Source of the DNA: Haliclona indistincta
Lineage: Eukaryota > Porifera > Demospongiae > Haplosclerida > Chalinidae
DNA: 64,000 nt
Direction of reading: 5' to 3'
Assembly: GCA_964017065.1 (NCBI GenBank)
Contig: OZ024788.1
Span: 4,232,887 to 4,296,886 of the forward strand
Part shown: piece after piece, positions 1-11,825 of the stretch
Layout: each line of letters opens with the position of its first letter
Numbering within the stretch: the first letter of the stretch is position 1
The notes under the pieces: generated by a model
Told to the model about the DNA's origin: nothing
The model's database searches: none
What the model saw: the letters and a program-made list of their open reading frames with translations, nothing else
Made by a program: the position numbers and the translations under genes

Positions 1-1046
1 AACCTGGAAACGGTGAAAATCGAGTTTCGTCATCTTCGTTTTCTTCTTTCTTCCACTCGCCTAGCACCTTTACGTGAGCAGTACCGAGACCAAAACACCC
101 ACGAACAGTCGTGAACTTCTCCTGGCATGTGCCTTTTGAACTTAGTTTTTAGCGAAACGTCGATATAAATTCCGCGATTTCTCGATCGTGATCCATGATT
201 GTCAGCTAAGTGTTAGACGCCATTAATAATTATAGTGATTGCGCAAGGAGTATCTCAAGGAGTATATATAATTATCTCCTTGCACGCACGTGACCAAGCT
301 GTGGTTAGCGCACGTGACCAAGCACAAGCTTGAGTATCGCCACGCCGTATAGATCACGGAGAACACATATTTGTCTGGAGTCTTCGAAGAACGGTAAGCT
401 AGCAAGCGCAGAATCACCATTCTGCCTTGCCAGATAATTATAACCGCCGTAAACAAGTGTGGGCGGGCTCGTATGCACTGTATTCATGCATGCGTAGGCG
501 AGCTGATATCTACAGCATAAGAATTATTTAGCTACAAGTTTAAAATTGTTAATAATAAAGAAAAGCCATCAACAACAGGAAAACCAAACCAATGGTGGAA
601 ACAAAGATGGCACAGTAATTACATGATATTGAACTGTACTTCACTGAAAAAGAAAAAAAGGACACAAACAAGAAATTAAAATTAAAAAGATTTCTATCGA
701 AATCAAAAGGATGTAGGGTTGTGAAATCTACCACTGGTCAACAATGTAAACTAACAAGGAACAAGCATGGAATGGTAACACGTTTGACTTGCTAACAGAC
801 CATAGATCCCTACATCAGTGGCTGTACATAAGCTGTCACAAGCTGAATGCACGTCAGGTGTCAGTCAACAGCAACAAGCTAAGCTGAACTAGCTATAGTC
901 AACTACAGCAGCCACTGATGTAGGGATCTATGGTCTGTTAGCAAGTCAATCGTGTTACCATTCCATGCTTGTTCCTTGTTAGTTTACATTGTTGACCAGT
1001 GGCAACCCTACATCCTTTTGATTTCGATAGAAATCTTTTTAATTTT
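1..1046. repeat. Dispersed repeat ending in a long foldback hairpin, copy 1
   Basis: The stretch matches 58,883-59,892 almost base for base at its left end (both begin AACCTGGAAACGGTGAAAAT). The last third is a long inverted repeat: the left arm is about 680-824, the right arm about 909-1,046, with a loop of about 85 bp. Both arms carry ATTTCTATCGAAATC near the outer end and CCCTACATCAGTGGCT or its complement next to the loop. This looks like a non-autonomous foldback transposon. The left edge lies outside the window, so the full length is unknown. No coding potential is seen. Confidence 0.75.
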
Positions 1047-1175
1047 CTTTCTTCCATAAGCACTCTACAGCTGAGTGCAGCAAACTTGACTCTCAGTTTG
1101 AGAAACAGATATAGACTACAGGGAAACAAATCACATTTGTACGGGTCAGGTGTGGTGTTGACCATAAACTAACAG

Positions 1176-1301
1176 TCAGCCGGGTCTGTAATCAAATTTG
1201 CGTTTAATTGGCTGAAACATAGGTACACTCAGGCTAAGTCTCTTCCACGTTATCGGCCAGGAGTATGCAGTTTGTAGCCGATACGTCGCGATATCAATCA
1301 T
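1176..1301 (-). pseudogene. NLR first-exon-like fragment (variant leader)
   Basis: The minus strand starts MIDIATYRLQTAYSW, sharing the first six residues and upstream bases with exon 1 of NLR-1, -2 and -3 but then diverging. It lacks the transmembrane stretch of the other copies. A near-identical copy lies at 9,903-10,031. Both sit where the next NLR of the array would begin, so they are probably remnants or alternative leaders of further array members. No matching downstream exons are visible because the foldback repeat interrupts the unit at about 1,050. Confidence 0.45.
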
Positions 1302-1725
1302 TTTGCAACAAAATCGGCAAGGACACTGCAAACCAGAGCATGCATGTAGTAGTCCCTGCGCGCATGCGTAATGCATGGCGAATAATAGAACACTCATGAT
1401 AATAAATTTTCATTAATTTTTACATAATACAGTTTATCTATTTCTGAAAACAAGCTACTTGTTCCGAAGTTGTGATGGAAATTTTGTTGTTGTAGTATGC
1501 AGACCTTTAGTATGCTAATCAAGTGTTATCACTTTGCAACTGATTCTGGGCTCAAAGGTGAAACGTTGCTTAACCGCAAGAGCTATAATACACGTTAACC
1601 ACCACCACTGACCACCACCTAAATAATAGTCTAATTATAGTGAACAGCTAGACCACAGACATTCACAAGAAATCAGTAATTCAACTCCTGCAGCAAAATT
1701 ATATACTGTGTATTCTATTCTCAGT

Positions 1726-2448
1726 TTACACAACAGTTGTGTCAGAGAGTGATCTCTGCTGCCGTGACACAGCACTCTTGTCCATATCCTCCTCCTCCTC
1801 TTCGTCGTGTAACACGGCAGTAGTAGTAGTGACAGCAGATGGTGCTAGGGAGTTCTTGTGATGGCTGCCATGCAGTAGAACACTGGCTTCATTAGCTGCT
1901 GTTCCACTCTTCTGGATTTGGTATACATCTAATGGATAAAACAAAAATATAATAATTATAATCACAGACAAAATCAGTCTTACTGCTTTCATCAAACATC
2001 CACTGCCTTTTCTTTTTCATGATCCATTTGAACTACATGTACAAAGAACCTCGTGAAGATACTGAGCAGCTATAATGAGCTGCACTGCAAAAATAGTATT
2101 GCTGCTTTAACGAGTCATTTGATACTAGAGATTTGTAGTAAGTTTTTTAAATCATCCATGTAGCATTTAATGCTTTTACATGGAATACATAAGTGTGTTA
2201 TGGCTATGTGCAGTCATTTGGAAGCAAAACTAACTGAGCTGAGCTAGCATCCTCCAAATATGATATCGAAATTCCATGCAACAAATGACTTGTTAAAAAC
2301 GCATTATCCATTATTGCAGTGTGCTGACATACCAGATTATAGAACAGATTTGGTAAAATAAATAAAACAGGAGCAACGATTACAAACTGTGAATGGCAAA
2401 GAGGTAGGGAGAGAAAGAGGGAGAGGGAGGGAGAGAGAGAGAGGGGGG

Positions 2449-2479
<31 letters not shown>

Positions 2480-3310
2480 AGAGGGAGGGAGAGAGGGAGG
2501 GAGGGAGGGAGAGAGGGAGGGAGGGAGGGAGGGAGGGAGGGAGGGAGAGAGGGAGGGAGAGAGGGAGGGAGGGAGGGAGAGAGAGAGAGAGAGAAAGAGA
2601 GGCGGTAAAAAATTCATCAATGATTCACCGCAGTTTCTCTCACTATTCCAAAGAAGTGATGTGCCACTATAGTGTATGAATAAGTCACTAAGTATGCTAT
2701 TATCCTGAAGGAAGAAAGAGAAGCAGTTCCAAATGTTGTTGTACATGAATACTATCACTGGCACTCTTCAATAGCTACATTTAATGGGAAAGGAATTAAC
2801 AAGGATACTCACACTGTAAACATGTTTACTGAATGAGTCTCCTCTGATACTATAACACACCTCCTGTTAGTTTATCACTTATGTGGGTAAATTCTTTGAA
2901 ACTACCACAAAAATGCTACCTACCCAATGAATGGAAAGATCAATAGCTTGCAGAGATGCAGATTCTCAAATTTAATGATCAATGTTCACTAGTGGTGAGA
3001 GTACCTCAGCCCTGCACATAACATAGACAGAAATAAGAGTGAGAGGATACTGATACCCATTACAGATGTATGGTTAGGCACGCAGGCAGGCAAGGAGGCA
3101 GAAGGTCTGACAGAAGGCGTAGTTGGACAGGCTAACTTTGTAAGTGTGCACAGGTCCACATTATCAGTTGGCTGGATCCTATGATCACCTTCAGTGCACT
3201 CAACACTCTCACTGCATTAGAGACATTGCTCTCACTAGCCTAGTGCACGAGGTCAAAGGTCAAACAGTAAATTATAAAATGTAGTACTTGCTTACTGGTA
3301 CATTGTTTCC

Positions 3311-3360
<50 letters not shown>
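1726..3360 (-). pseudogene. Duplicated 3' exons of TMEM175-like gene, unit 1
   Basis: This copies the last exons of the TMEM175-like gene at 34,853-40,095. The terminal exon (about 1,726-1,931) encodes an acidic tail containing HDEEEEEDMDK and ending DTTVV. A transmembrane exon (FVIVAPVLFILPNLFYNL) lies near 2,329-2,388. An exon near 2,650-2,735 follows CTTCCTTCAG. The exon that reads WVWSVLLLLETMYQ in the parental gene is overwritten here by (AGT)n and (GA)n expansion at 3,311-3,400. No 5' exons exist in this unit, so it cannot encode a channel alone. It travelled with the NLR in the tandem duplication. Confidence 0.65.
2398..2602 (+). repeat. Purine-only (GA/GGGA)n microsatellite
   Basis: About 200 bp contain only G and A in GAGA and GGGA units. 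The tract sits in an intron of the duplicated TMEM175-like exons. Equivalent tracts are at 11,110, 26,516 and 35,286 in the other units, so the microsatellite predates the duplications and has since changed length. Confidence 0.9.

Positions 3361-3400
<40 letters not shown>
3311..3400 (+). repeat. Compound (AGT)n-(GA)n microsatellite
   Basis: Fourteen or so AGT units are followed directly by a pure GA run. The same compound repeat occurs at 27,280-27,381 in unit 3. In the parental gene the corresponding position (36,346-36,386) is a normal exon, so the repeat grew inside former coding sequence. Confidence 0.9.
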
Positions 3401-3401
<1 letters not shown>

Positions 3402-3895
3402 AGAACCGAATTCTACGAGTGCATTTCCAACAGAAATTGCCCTGGGTATCAGACTAATGGCTGCTGCAGTGCATGAATGCATGAGAAAGATTTCAATCTT
3501 GCTTGAATAACACATAATAGACCACTCAACAGAACAAGCCGTTCTCAGAGGACAGCTCTTACAAAGACAACAGCTCAGACCTTATAAAGACAATGCGAAA
3601 GATGGAGTGGGACTGAACATCCATGACTAGAAGGAGTCTTAAGACAGGGACAGTCTACACTTAGTCTGACTAGATAGCGATATTTTTCTTAGCAGCAGAT
3701 GATAAATATCAAAAAGTTACCAGGTCAATGCACACATGGTTCAGCTATTGCTTAGTGAAATCACATTTTTACAAAATAAAAAGTGCATGGGTAGAAATAC
3801 AAAACTTGAATAGAGTTATGGAGTAAGTTAGGATGTATGAAAGTAAGGGAGTGTTACACAACTATATAATTAGAATAATTATCATTCTCTTCTTT

Positions 3896-6800
3896 TCAGT
3901 CTTCTTCATCACACTTCATGGATTTCAAAGATTTTTGCTCAGCATCCGTTGCTGCTGTTCGTTTTCTTTGCTCACATTTTTCTCTTTGTAAACTCGCTAG
4001 AATTGGTGGTACAAGCTTCAGGTTCTCATCTTGATTTTCTGCTTCTTCTACTAAAGAGAGCAATCTACATTCCTCACTATTCTGTTCATCGATTTCTGTT
4101 AGATGACTATAAGAGGTCGGCACGTTCGCTGATACTAACTGAGGTAATGAACGAAGAGGACTGGAAAATTTATGAAGTATATCTTCAATTTGTTCTTCAT
4201 GCTTCACTGATTGGAGCTCAGCACACGGTCTCGACTCCAAAGCTCTTCGCTCATTTTCTTGTGACTGCAGCTGTTGCTTTCGTTGCTCACGTTTTGCTCT
4301 TTGCATGCGCACTATTATTGATAGCACATGCTTCAGGTTCTCATCGTGATTTTCCGCTTCTTCTACCAAAGACAGCATAACAGATTCCTCTTCAATGTCA
4401 TCTTCCTCTGCTACAAATTGATTAGAGGTCGGCATGTCTGTTGGTACTAATTCTTGATTCGATGTCAAAGAACAAAGTGGTTTGAAAAATTTATGAAGTA
4501 TATCTTCAAGTTGTTCTTTGCTAACAAAAAAATTTATCAGTTCAATGCCGTTGATAGCTCGTATAACATGGTCATAACCCAAATCTGTTAACATTATGTG
4601 TTCATCGTATTTCACGATCTTTAATGAGCGAATTTGCTCCAGAGCACTAACCAGTTCATTCACTTTATACGCATTTAAAGAAACTTTGTACCAGCAGAAA
4701 ATCTCAAGACTGGTGCTTTGACGCAAACTAGTACAGAATTCGCTAAACTTCAAACTTGTCATTCGGGTGCAATACTTCATAAACAGTATGTTGACGAGAG
4801 TGCTGATATTTGGCAAGACAAGAGAGGGTATTAATGATGCACTTCCTACGCCCTGTAGCCAGACTGTTTTAAGTGGTGGGCAGTGCAGTTCTGGTATAGA
4901 TACCATAGCTGGTAATAACTCGCCTTCAGCCTTATATGTGTGTACCACAAGTGTTTTTAGTGGTGTAGTAGGTTTCAGTAGATTATCAAGCATTGGAAAA
5001 ATTTGTTTTATACTGTCAAGCTTCATGCGGAGGAGAGCAAGACCTTCCAAGGACGAAAAGAGTCTTAACAATGAGTGACCAAGTTCTGCTGTTGCATCTT
5101 CTTGATGAATATCTGTTAACCAAATCCATGTGACCGACCCATATGAAGATTTGTTTGAGACAAACCTGTCAAAATGTTGCACAAATTTGTCTAACATTGA
5201 AATGCTCTCAAATTGAAGACTCCATTGTGATGTTGGATCACTGTTAGCAACACACCAGGCAGTAACAAAGCATTCTAGTGGATTATTAATAGCGGGAACA
5301 ATGTTTTCGTTAGCGAAAAGTCGTGTAGTGAGCTCATGAGACTGAGTTTCAAACAATACCTGAAAAAAGTACGGATTGCATTTTTTTCTGTTCATAGAGG
5401 CAGTTACCATCGAAGCAATATCGATATCAAAAAATTCAAGTGCTGTAGCTATGTTAAGACCAAGATTACCTTCGTCAGCTATCATATTGTCTGCAGCTTT
5501 CAGAGATTTATTCAATAGCTCAATAGGAACCAAAGAGAGCTTAGTGAGACCAGACAGAAAGTAAAGAGCTGGCCAAAAATAACCTGTAGTTATTCCATCC
5601 CTAACAAGTGTGTCAAGAGGAAACAGGCTCGGCTCACTAACCAGTCTAACCATATCCTCTGAACCCATTCTAGACCAATGCAAGGCGGCTAAATATTCCT
5701 GTAGGGTCAGGTGTAAAAAGCAGTAAGACACTGTGCTACCAAGAGTTAACTCCTCTTCTGCCCTTTGCATCAGACCCATATGATCACATGGAATGCTATC
5801 AAATATAAACTGTTTCTTCTCCAAACCCTCTGCTGCTAACTGGGACAGCTTCCAAAATTGTTCCTGTACCACTGAGGGCAAGTCCAACAATTTGGTAATT
5901 TTTCTCTTACACTTGCTGTAGTCCGGGTGATCTTTGATGTAGCGAATCAATGAGCTGAGTAGTACGTCTGTGTAAAGCTGTGTCAGTGTAGTGGGAGCAT
6001 AGGCTTTGCCTTTGTTCTCTCTCCATTTTTCAATGTACAAGCGAGTGATTATAGCACATTGAAGAGGAATGTACATTATGGAGGACACAAATGGGTTCGA
6101 CTCTATGTATGATTTAAAGTCGGGCAATATTTTGGGACGCTTTTGGCATGCTAATTCCACATATGCTTTTATATCATTGTCCTTGAAACCAACTACTTCT
6201 ATGTGTTGATCAATGCTATTTTTAAATTCACAACACAAGCTATCTCTGGCTAGTGGTCGACTGGTTATCATGATCGTTGCTTTAGGCAAGCACTTTCCTA
6301 TCAGTAGTCGATTCAATATGCTACCGTCAGTTCTATGATCTGCTGATAACTCATCATATCCTTCCAGTAAAAAAAACACTCCTCTACCATGTACGCGTGT
6401 TACATAATCTAAAACCTCCTGTTTGATGGTACCGTTGTCCATATAAAAAAGATCAGACAAGTCTGTTGCCTCTCGCACACTTGTTTTACGTAATTGCAGC
6501 ATAACAACAATATCTCTATCTTGCAGCATTTTGCCTTCTGCCCATTGGCGACATAGCTCCCATGAAAGCATTGTTTTTCCTATTCCTGGGCTGCCTTCTA
6601 CCAAAATGTGTCGTACCACAGACTGATCCTCACTTGTACCAATATCCTCCATCTCCATTGGTCTCTTCTTCATTTTTAATGTAGCAATGTCTCCATACAG
6701 CTGCAATAAAAGACATTCGGATTTCAATTCATCGTCTTGTTCCTCTTCCAGCTCCTCATTGCTGACCAGGTTGAGGTGAATAAAGTCCTTTAGTTGGACT

Positions 6801-9654
6801 TTAAACGTTTCCTTAAGTTCTGGTGAGTTGTGGATATAGCAAGTCTTGAGGTAGTCAATGTAGTTCTGGACGGCAGGAGTGTGTGGAACACCAGCAGGTG
6901 AAATAGTGGGAAGGGGAGCAGATTGATCTGAGAGAGGGATGAAATACAATCATCTAAGCACGTGCTCTTAATATTCCAAAGTAAGTACCCAAGATTACAG
7001 TATGAAACATTATTACAGTTGCAATAAAAGACATTCGGATTTTAATTCATCGTCTTGTTCCTCTTCCAGATTTTTCTCCTAAAATTCTACTCCTTAAATT
7101 TTAGCCGGCTCACTCTCACTCCAACAAACACCTGACAGACTAGTTACACAGTTAAATTGGAGTGCTACAAATTTAAATTATTTGTATTCATAATGTAAAT
7201 TCATCTCCTACATTATCTAATGGTTAATATTTTCCATATGCCTCCAACACTTCTAAATTTTCCCCGATAGTATACATGCTATGTACCGTACAATTATACT
7301 TATTATAGTCAGTCCATCACTCACCTAGTGCTGTTGTGATCCTATCGGCAACAAGTCTCAGTGGAGGTTCATCACTCACAGCCTCACATAGCGCTCTCAC
7401 TACTAGTGCTGCTTTGGTGGCAGACTCCATTTTAATCTGCACTGCATTCAGTATTATAGTAGCCCTCTCGATATCATCAGTATGAGTGAGTGTACTGAGT
7501 CTGGTCTTATCATTCTTACTGATCAGACCTTTGGCATAGAGGACTGGTATCAGTGTACGCGGACTAGTCATAGCTTCCACTAGTTGATCAAAGTGTGCAC
7601 GGAACACCTCGTACACAGCAGAGTTATCATCAGCAACTGTACCTGACAAGACAGACTCAATTATAATTACTGCATAGTTGCATTTTCATTCTTACCTGTC
7701 TCTGGTCCGGGATTCTCCTCAATGTCTCCTGACAGCATCAGCTTGATCCTGCTAATCACACCATTAGAGTAAAGGACTGGTAACAGTGGAACTGCTCTCA
7801 GGTGATGAGTGATGTTGCCATTAGCAGCTAATTAAAGAGACACCCCATCATAGCAATAATAACATAATTATCATCTCTCACTTGTCATCAGAATGACTGG
7901 ATTCACTAATGACAATGTGGCTGATTCGATGCAGTATTTTTGAATTACATCACTGGAGAACAACAGCTGTATCTCTCTAACCAAGCCTATATGGAGCACT
8001 TCATTAAAATTGTACATCACTGATCATAGATTATCCTATACCAAATGATGTGATTATTCCCATTAAGTAGAGTACTGGTATGACTAGTGTTCGATAAGTC
8101 ATTCCTCTCATGTGAGCATAAAACACATCCAGTTCATATCCAGTAGCAACAGCAACTGTGAAGCATAAGACATGTGTCACCATCTTATCACAACACACAG
8201 GAAATTATTTTCCAGCCTGTGTACACAAGGAAATACATTATAGGTCTCCATAGGTTCAGTTTTGAAAATGTCCACTTAATTGTGATAACAAAGTGAGAAT
8301 TAATTATTAAGATAATAATTGCAGCATCTGTTGTTATGATATACTTTGTGAGGGGTAACCTTTGTTGTACCATGGACTGGTAGTCCTTAAGATCTAAAGC
8401 ACAAATGGGTATAATTTCCTTGCGGTAGAGAATTCCCCAGTATACACACTGGTTAGATATGCAGGGTTAATCTCTTCAAAAAATTAATTTTTGTAATGAT
8501 AATCTTACCTTTACGATACAAAATGCTAAAACAGTATTTTAAGATCATATCTTTTAGTCAGACCAGTAATCAAGCTCTGCATAATATAGTTGTAGAGAAA
8601 ATCCTCGAATGAGTTTGAGTGCAGCATTCTAGCGCCATTGAGCTATTCTTTACGATGGAACGTTTGCTATGCATAAAATAACAACCAAATCACGTGCATA
8701 CTAATGTTTCCAACCTCCTTTGTATAAGCAAATTCCTCAGGTTGCCATGGTACAAGTCACCTATATTCCATGCCTACCAGGTGTGTATAGCATTCACACT
8801 CAGTAATGTATTAATAAACCCTCCATCAGGTTAATTAACGCATAATTACCTTGTGTATATGGTATAGCTACTCACCTGGTAGGCATGGTTATACTTTCAT
8901 ACCTTACCTATCATAATCTAGTAGGTTAGACTGTAAAAAGTGTTTTTTCCTATAACTTCAATCACTGATATTCCTATTCTATTGTCCAAAACACCTGTTT
9001 TTACTGGCTTCTCATAAAATGCTTCTACACCTGCACAAACTGATTAGCATTCACTATTAGCTGAATGCAAATGTGGTCACACTTCATACTCTACTGGTTA
9101 GATAGGCTGGGCATAAAAAGCAGAGAATTGCTTAATTCAGGGTTCCAAATTGCATACAAGCTGTCCGCTCACAAAAAAAAGAAGCAACGCTGGTATTCAC
9201 TCACTTGTCTCAAGGCTGGGGATAGCGATTAATGATGAAGTAATGGGTTGAACACAGTAGTTACACCCTACTTCACTAGACAACTCAAGCTGCAAATCTT
9301 TGACAACCAAACCTATTATTCGAGAAGGTAAGTAATCCGCGCAGTAGCTTGAAATAATAGAAACTCAATACTATAATGTAGTATAGTAGTCGGTATGCAG
9401 CACTAACTTTTCTCCAGCATGCCAGGATTCACTAGCGAGGCAGCTGGTTGCGGAATGTAGTGGTACTGCCCTCCACTAGACAGCACTAGCAGGATCATCA
9501 CAGTGACCACTACTTCTATAGTGATCGTGGTCAGTGCAAGCAACAGCGACCAACTGGCTCCATCTGGTCGTAACACTTTAGCTCTTCTACCGCTTGGACC
9601 AACACAGACACGATGGAGACCGATCCTGGCTCGCCAGGTCGCGATATCAATCAT
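3896..9654 (-). CDS. NLR-1: 2A-bearing death-fold NACHT receptor
   Basis: Probable intracellular immune sensor. I place seven exons by GT/AG sites: 9,654-9,408, 9,312-9,205, 8,155-8,042, 7,986-7,882, 7,827-7,696, 7,636-7,325 and 6,927-3,896; every junction is phase 1 and every exon is open. Exon 1 (start MIDIATWRARIG, shared with NLR-2 and -3) has a basic N-terminus and a hydrophobic span at about residues 35-59, a likely signal anchor. Exon 5 carries GDIEENPGP. Exon 6 is a helical death-fold-like domain. Exon 7 has Walker A GSPGIGKT, Walker B FFLLEGYDEL and TSRPLA, typical of NACHT, then a leucine-rich C-terminal half without clear LRR consensus, ending in two roughly 100-residue repeats, each starting E-x-IEDILHKF or similar. 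The exon 1 donor is GTTAGT. Upstream in-frame methionines exist. Separate use of exon groups by alternative promoters is possible. Confidence 0.8.
7021..7072 (-). repeat. Intronic copy of NACHT-exon coding sequence
   Basis: About 50 bp inside intron 6 repeat the coding stretch at about 6,706-6,753 (both contain AAAGACATTCGGATTT). It is a short duplication remnant that does not contribute to the reading frame. Confidence 0.7.
7703..7726 (-). other. 2A ribosome-skipping motif in NLR-1 exon 5
   Basis: The codons read GDIEENPGP, fitting the D-[V/I]-E-x-N-P-G-P core of 2A peptides, preceded by KLMLS as in strong 2A contexts. Such motifs make the ribosome omit the Gly-Pro bond. Here it would release a leader of roughly 230 residues from the death-NACHT part. 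Confidence 0.85.
8769..8888. repeat. Inverted repeat in NLR-1 intron 2
   Basis: CCATGCCTACCAGGTG at 8,769 is mirrored by CACCTGGTAGGCATGG ending at 8,888, giving a 16-bp perfect stem around an 88-bp loop. It may be a small MITE. No clear target duplication was found. Confidence 0.6.
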
Positions 9655-9902
9655 TTTTGCAACAAAACGGCAAAGGACACTGCAAACCAGAGCATGCACG
9701 TATATTAAATAGTATAGCCCCAGAGCGCATGCGTATTCAGTACATTAATGCACGCATGCATGGCACGCGCACGATCTATCATATCTTCCATAAGCACTCT
9801 ACAGCTGAGTGCAGCAAACTTGACTCTCAGTTTGAGAAACAGATCTAGACTACAGGGAAACATATCACATTTGTACGGGTCAGGTGTGGTGTTGACCATA
9901 AA

Positions 9903-10031
9903 CTAACAGTCGAGTCTGCAATCAAATTTGCGTTTAATTGGCTGAAACATAGATACACTCAGGCTAAGTCTCTTCCACGTTATCGGCCAGGAGTATGCAG
10001 TTTGTAGCCGATACGTCGCTATATCAATCAT
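9903..10031 (-). pseudogene. Second variant NLR leader-exon fragment
   Basis: This is a near copy of 1,176-1,301 (MIDIATYRLQTAYSW). It lies 370 bp upstream of the true exon 1 of NLR-1, between it and the TMEM175-like copy of unit 2. It lacks a membrane span. It may be an alternative first exon or a leftover of unequal exchange. Confidence 0.4.
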
Positions 10032-11109
10032 TTGCAACAAAATCGGCAAGGACACTGCAAACCAGAGCATGCACGTAGTAGTCCCCGCGCGCATGCGTAC
10101 TGTATGGCGAATAATATAGCACTCATAATAATAAATTTTCATTAATTTTTACTTGTACAGTTAGTCTATTCTGAAGACAAGCTACTTGTTCCAAATAAGT
10201 TTTGATGGAAAAAAGTTTTGTAGTAGTATGCAGACCTTTAGTATGCAAATCAAGTGTTATCAAGTTGCAACTGATTTTGCGGGCTCAAAGTTGAAACGAT
10301 GCTTAACCGCAAGAGCTATAAATATTAACCACCACCACCTTAAAAATAGTCTTATTATAGTGAACAGCTAGACCACAGACATTCACAAGAAATCAGCAAT
10401 TTTAACTCTTGCAGCAAATTACTGCGTATTCTATGATTATCAGTTTACACAACAGTTGTGTCAGAGTGTGATCTCTGCTGCCATGACACAGCACTCTTGT
10501 CCATATCCTCCTCGTCCTCTTCATCATGTAACACAGCAGTAGTAGTGGTGACAGCAGATGGTGCTAGGGAGTTATTGTGATGGCTGCCATGCAGTAGACC
10601 ACTGGCTTCATTAGCTGCTGTTCCACTCTTCTGGATTTGGTATATACATCTAATGGATAAAACAAAAATATAATATAATCACAGACTAAATCAGTCTTAC
10701 TGCTTTCATCAAACATCCACGGCCTTTTCTTTTTCATGATCCATTTGAACTACATGTACAAAGAACCTCGTGAAGATACTGAGCAGCTACAATGAGCTGC
10801 ACTGCAAAAAATAGTATTGCTGCTTTAATGGGTCATTTGATACTAGAGATTTGTAGTAAGTTTTTTTTAATCAGCCATGTAGCATTTAATGCTTTTACAT
10901 GGAATACACAAGTGTGTTATGGCTATGTGCAATCATGTGGAAGCTAAACTAACTGAGCTGAGCTAGCATCCTCCACGAAATTCCATGCAACAAATGACTT
11001 GTTAAAAACACATATCCATTATTGCAGTGTGCTGACATACCAGATTATAGAACAGATTTAGTAAAATAAATAAAACAGGAGCAACGATTACAAACTGTGA
11101 ATGGCAAAG

Positions 11110-11130
11110 AGGTAGGGAGAGAAAGAGAGA

Positions 11131-11191
<61 letters not shown>

Positions 11192-11270
11192 AGGGAGAGG
11201 GAGGGAGAGAGAGAGGGAGAGAGAGGAGAGGAGGAAGGGAGGGAGAGAGAGAGGGAGGGAGAAGGAGAGG
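11110..11270 (+). repeat. (GA/GGGA)n microsatellite, unit 2
   Basis: Purine-only tract at the position equivalent to 2,398 in unit 1. It begins with pure GA and ends with GGAG-rich units. Confidence 0.9.
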
Positions 11271-11756
11271 CGGTAAAAGATTCATCATTGATTCACAGCA
11301 GTTTCTCTCACTATTCCAAAGAAGTGATGTGCCACTATAGTGTATGAGTATGTTACCAAGTATGCTATTATCCTGAAGGAAGAAAGAGAAGCAGTTCCTA
11401 ATGTTGTTTGCATCACTTGCACACTGCACTAACACATGTAATGGGTTAACAAGGATCAGAGGAGGCTCGTACTGTAAACATGTTTACTGTATTGAGTCTC
11501 CTCTGATACTATAACACACCTCCTGTTATTTTATCACTTATGTGGGTAATTTCTTTGAAACTGCATGAAATCATTACAAAAATTCAACCTACCCAATGAA
11601 TGGAAAGATCAATAGCTTGCAGAGATGTAGATTCTCAAATTTAATGATCACAGTTCACTATATATAGTGGAGAGATCACCTCAGTCCTGCACATAACATA
11701 CATGTAGACAGAAATAAAATTGAGAGGATACAGATACCCATTGTAGATGTATGGTG

Positions 11757-11801
<45 letters not shown>

Positions 11802-11825
11802 GGCAGGCAAACAGGCAGGCAGGCG
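11757..11825 (+). repeat. (GACA)n/(GGCA)n microsatellite
   Basis: About 13 GACA units grade into GGCA units. The equivalent position at 36,000 carries a much longer GGCA tract, and units 1 and 3 have only a few GGCA copies. Confidence 0.9.

Noticed and set aside
8188..8373. Possible additional NLR-1 exon between exons 2 and 3
   Set aside because: Open for 61 codons but no conserved splice sites or counterpart in NLR-2 and NLR-3.
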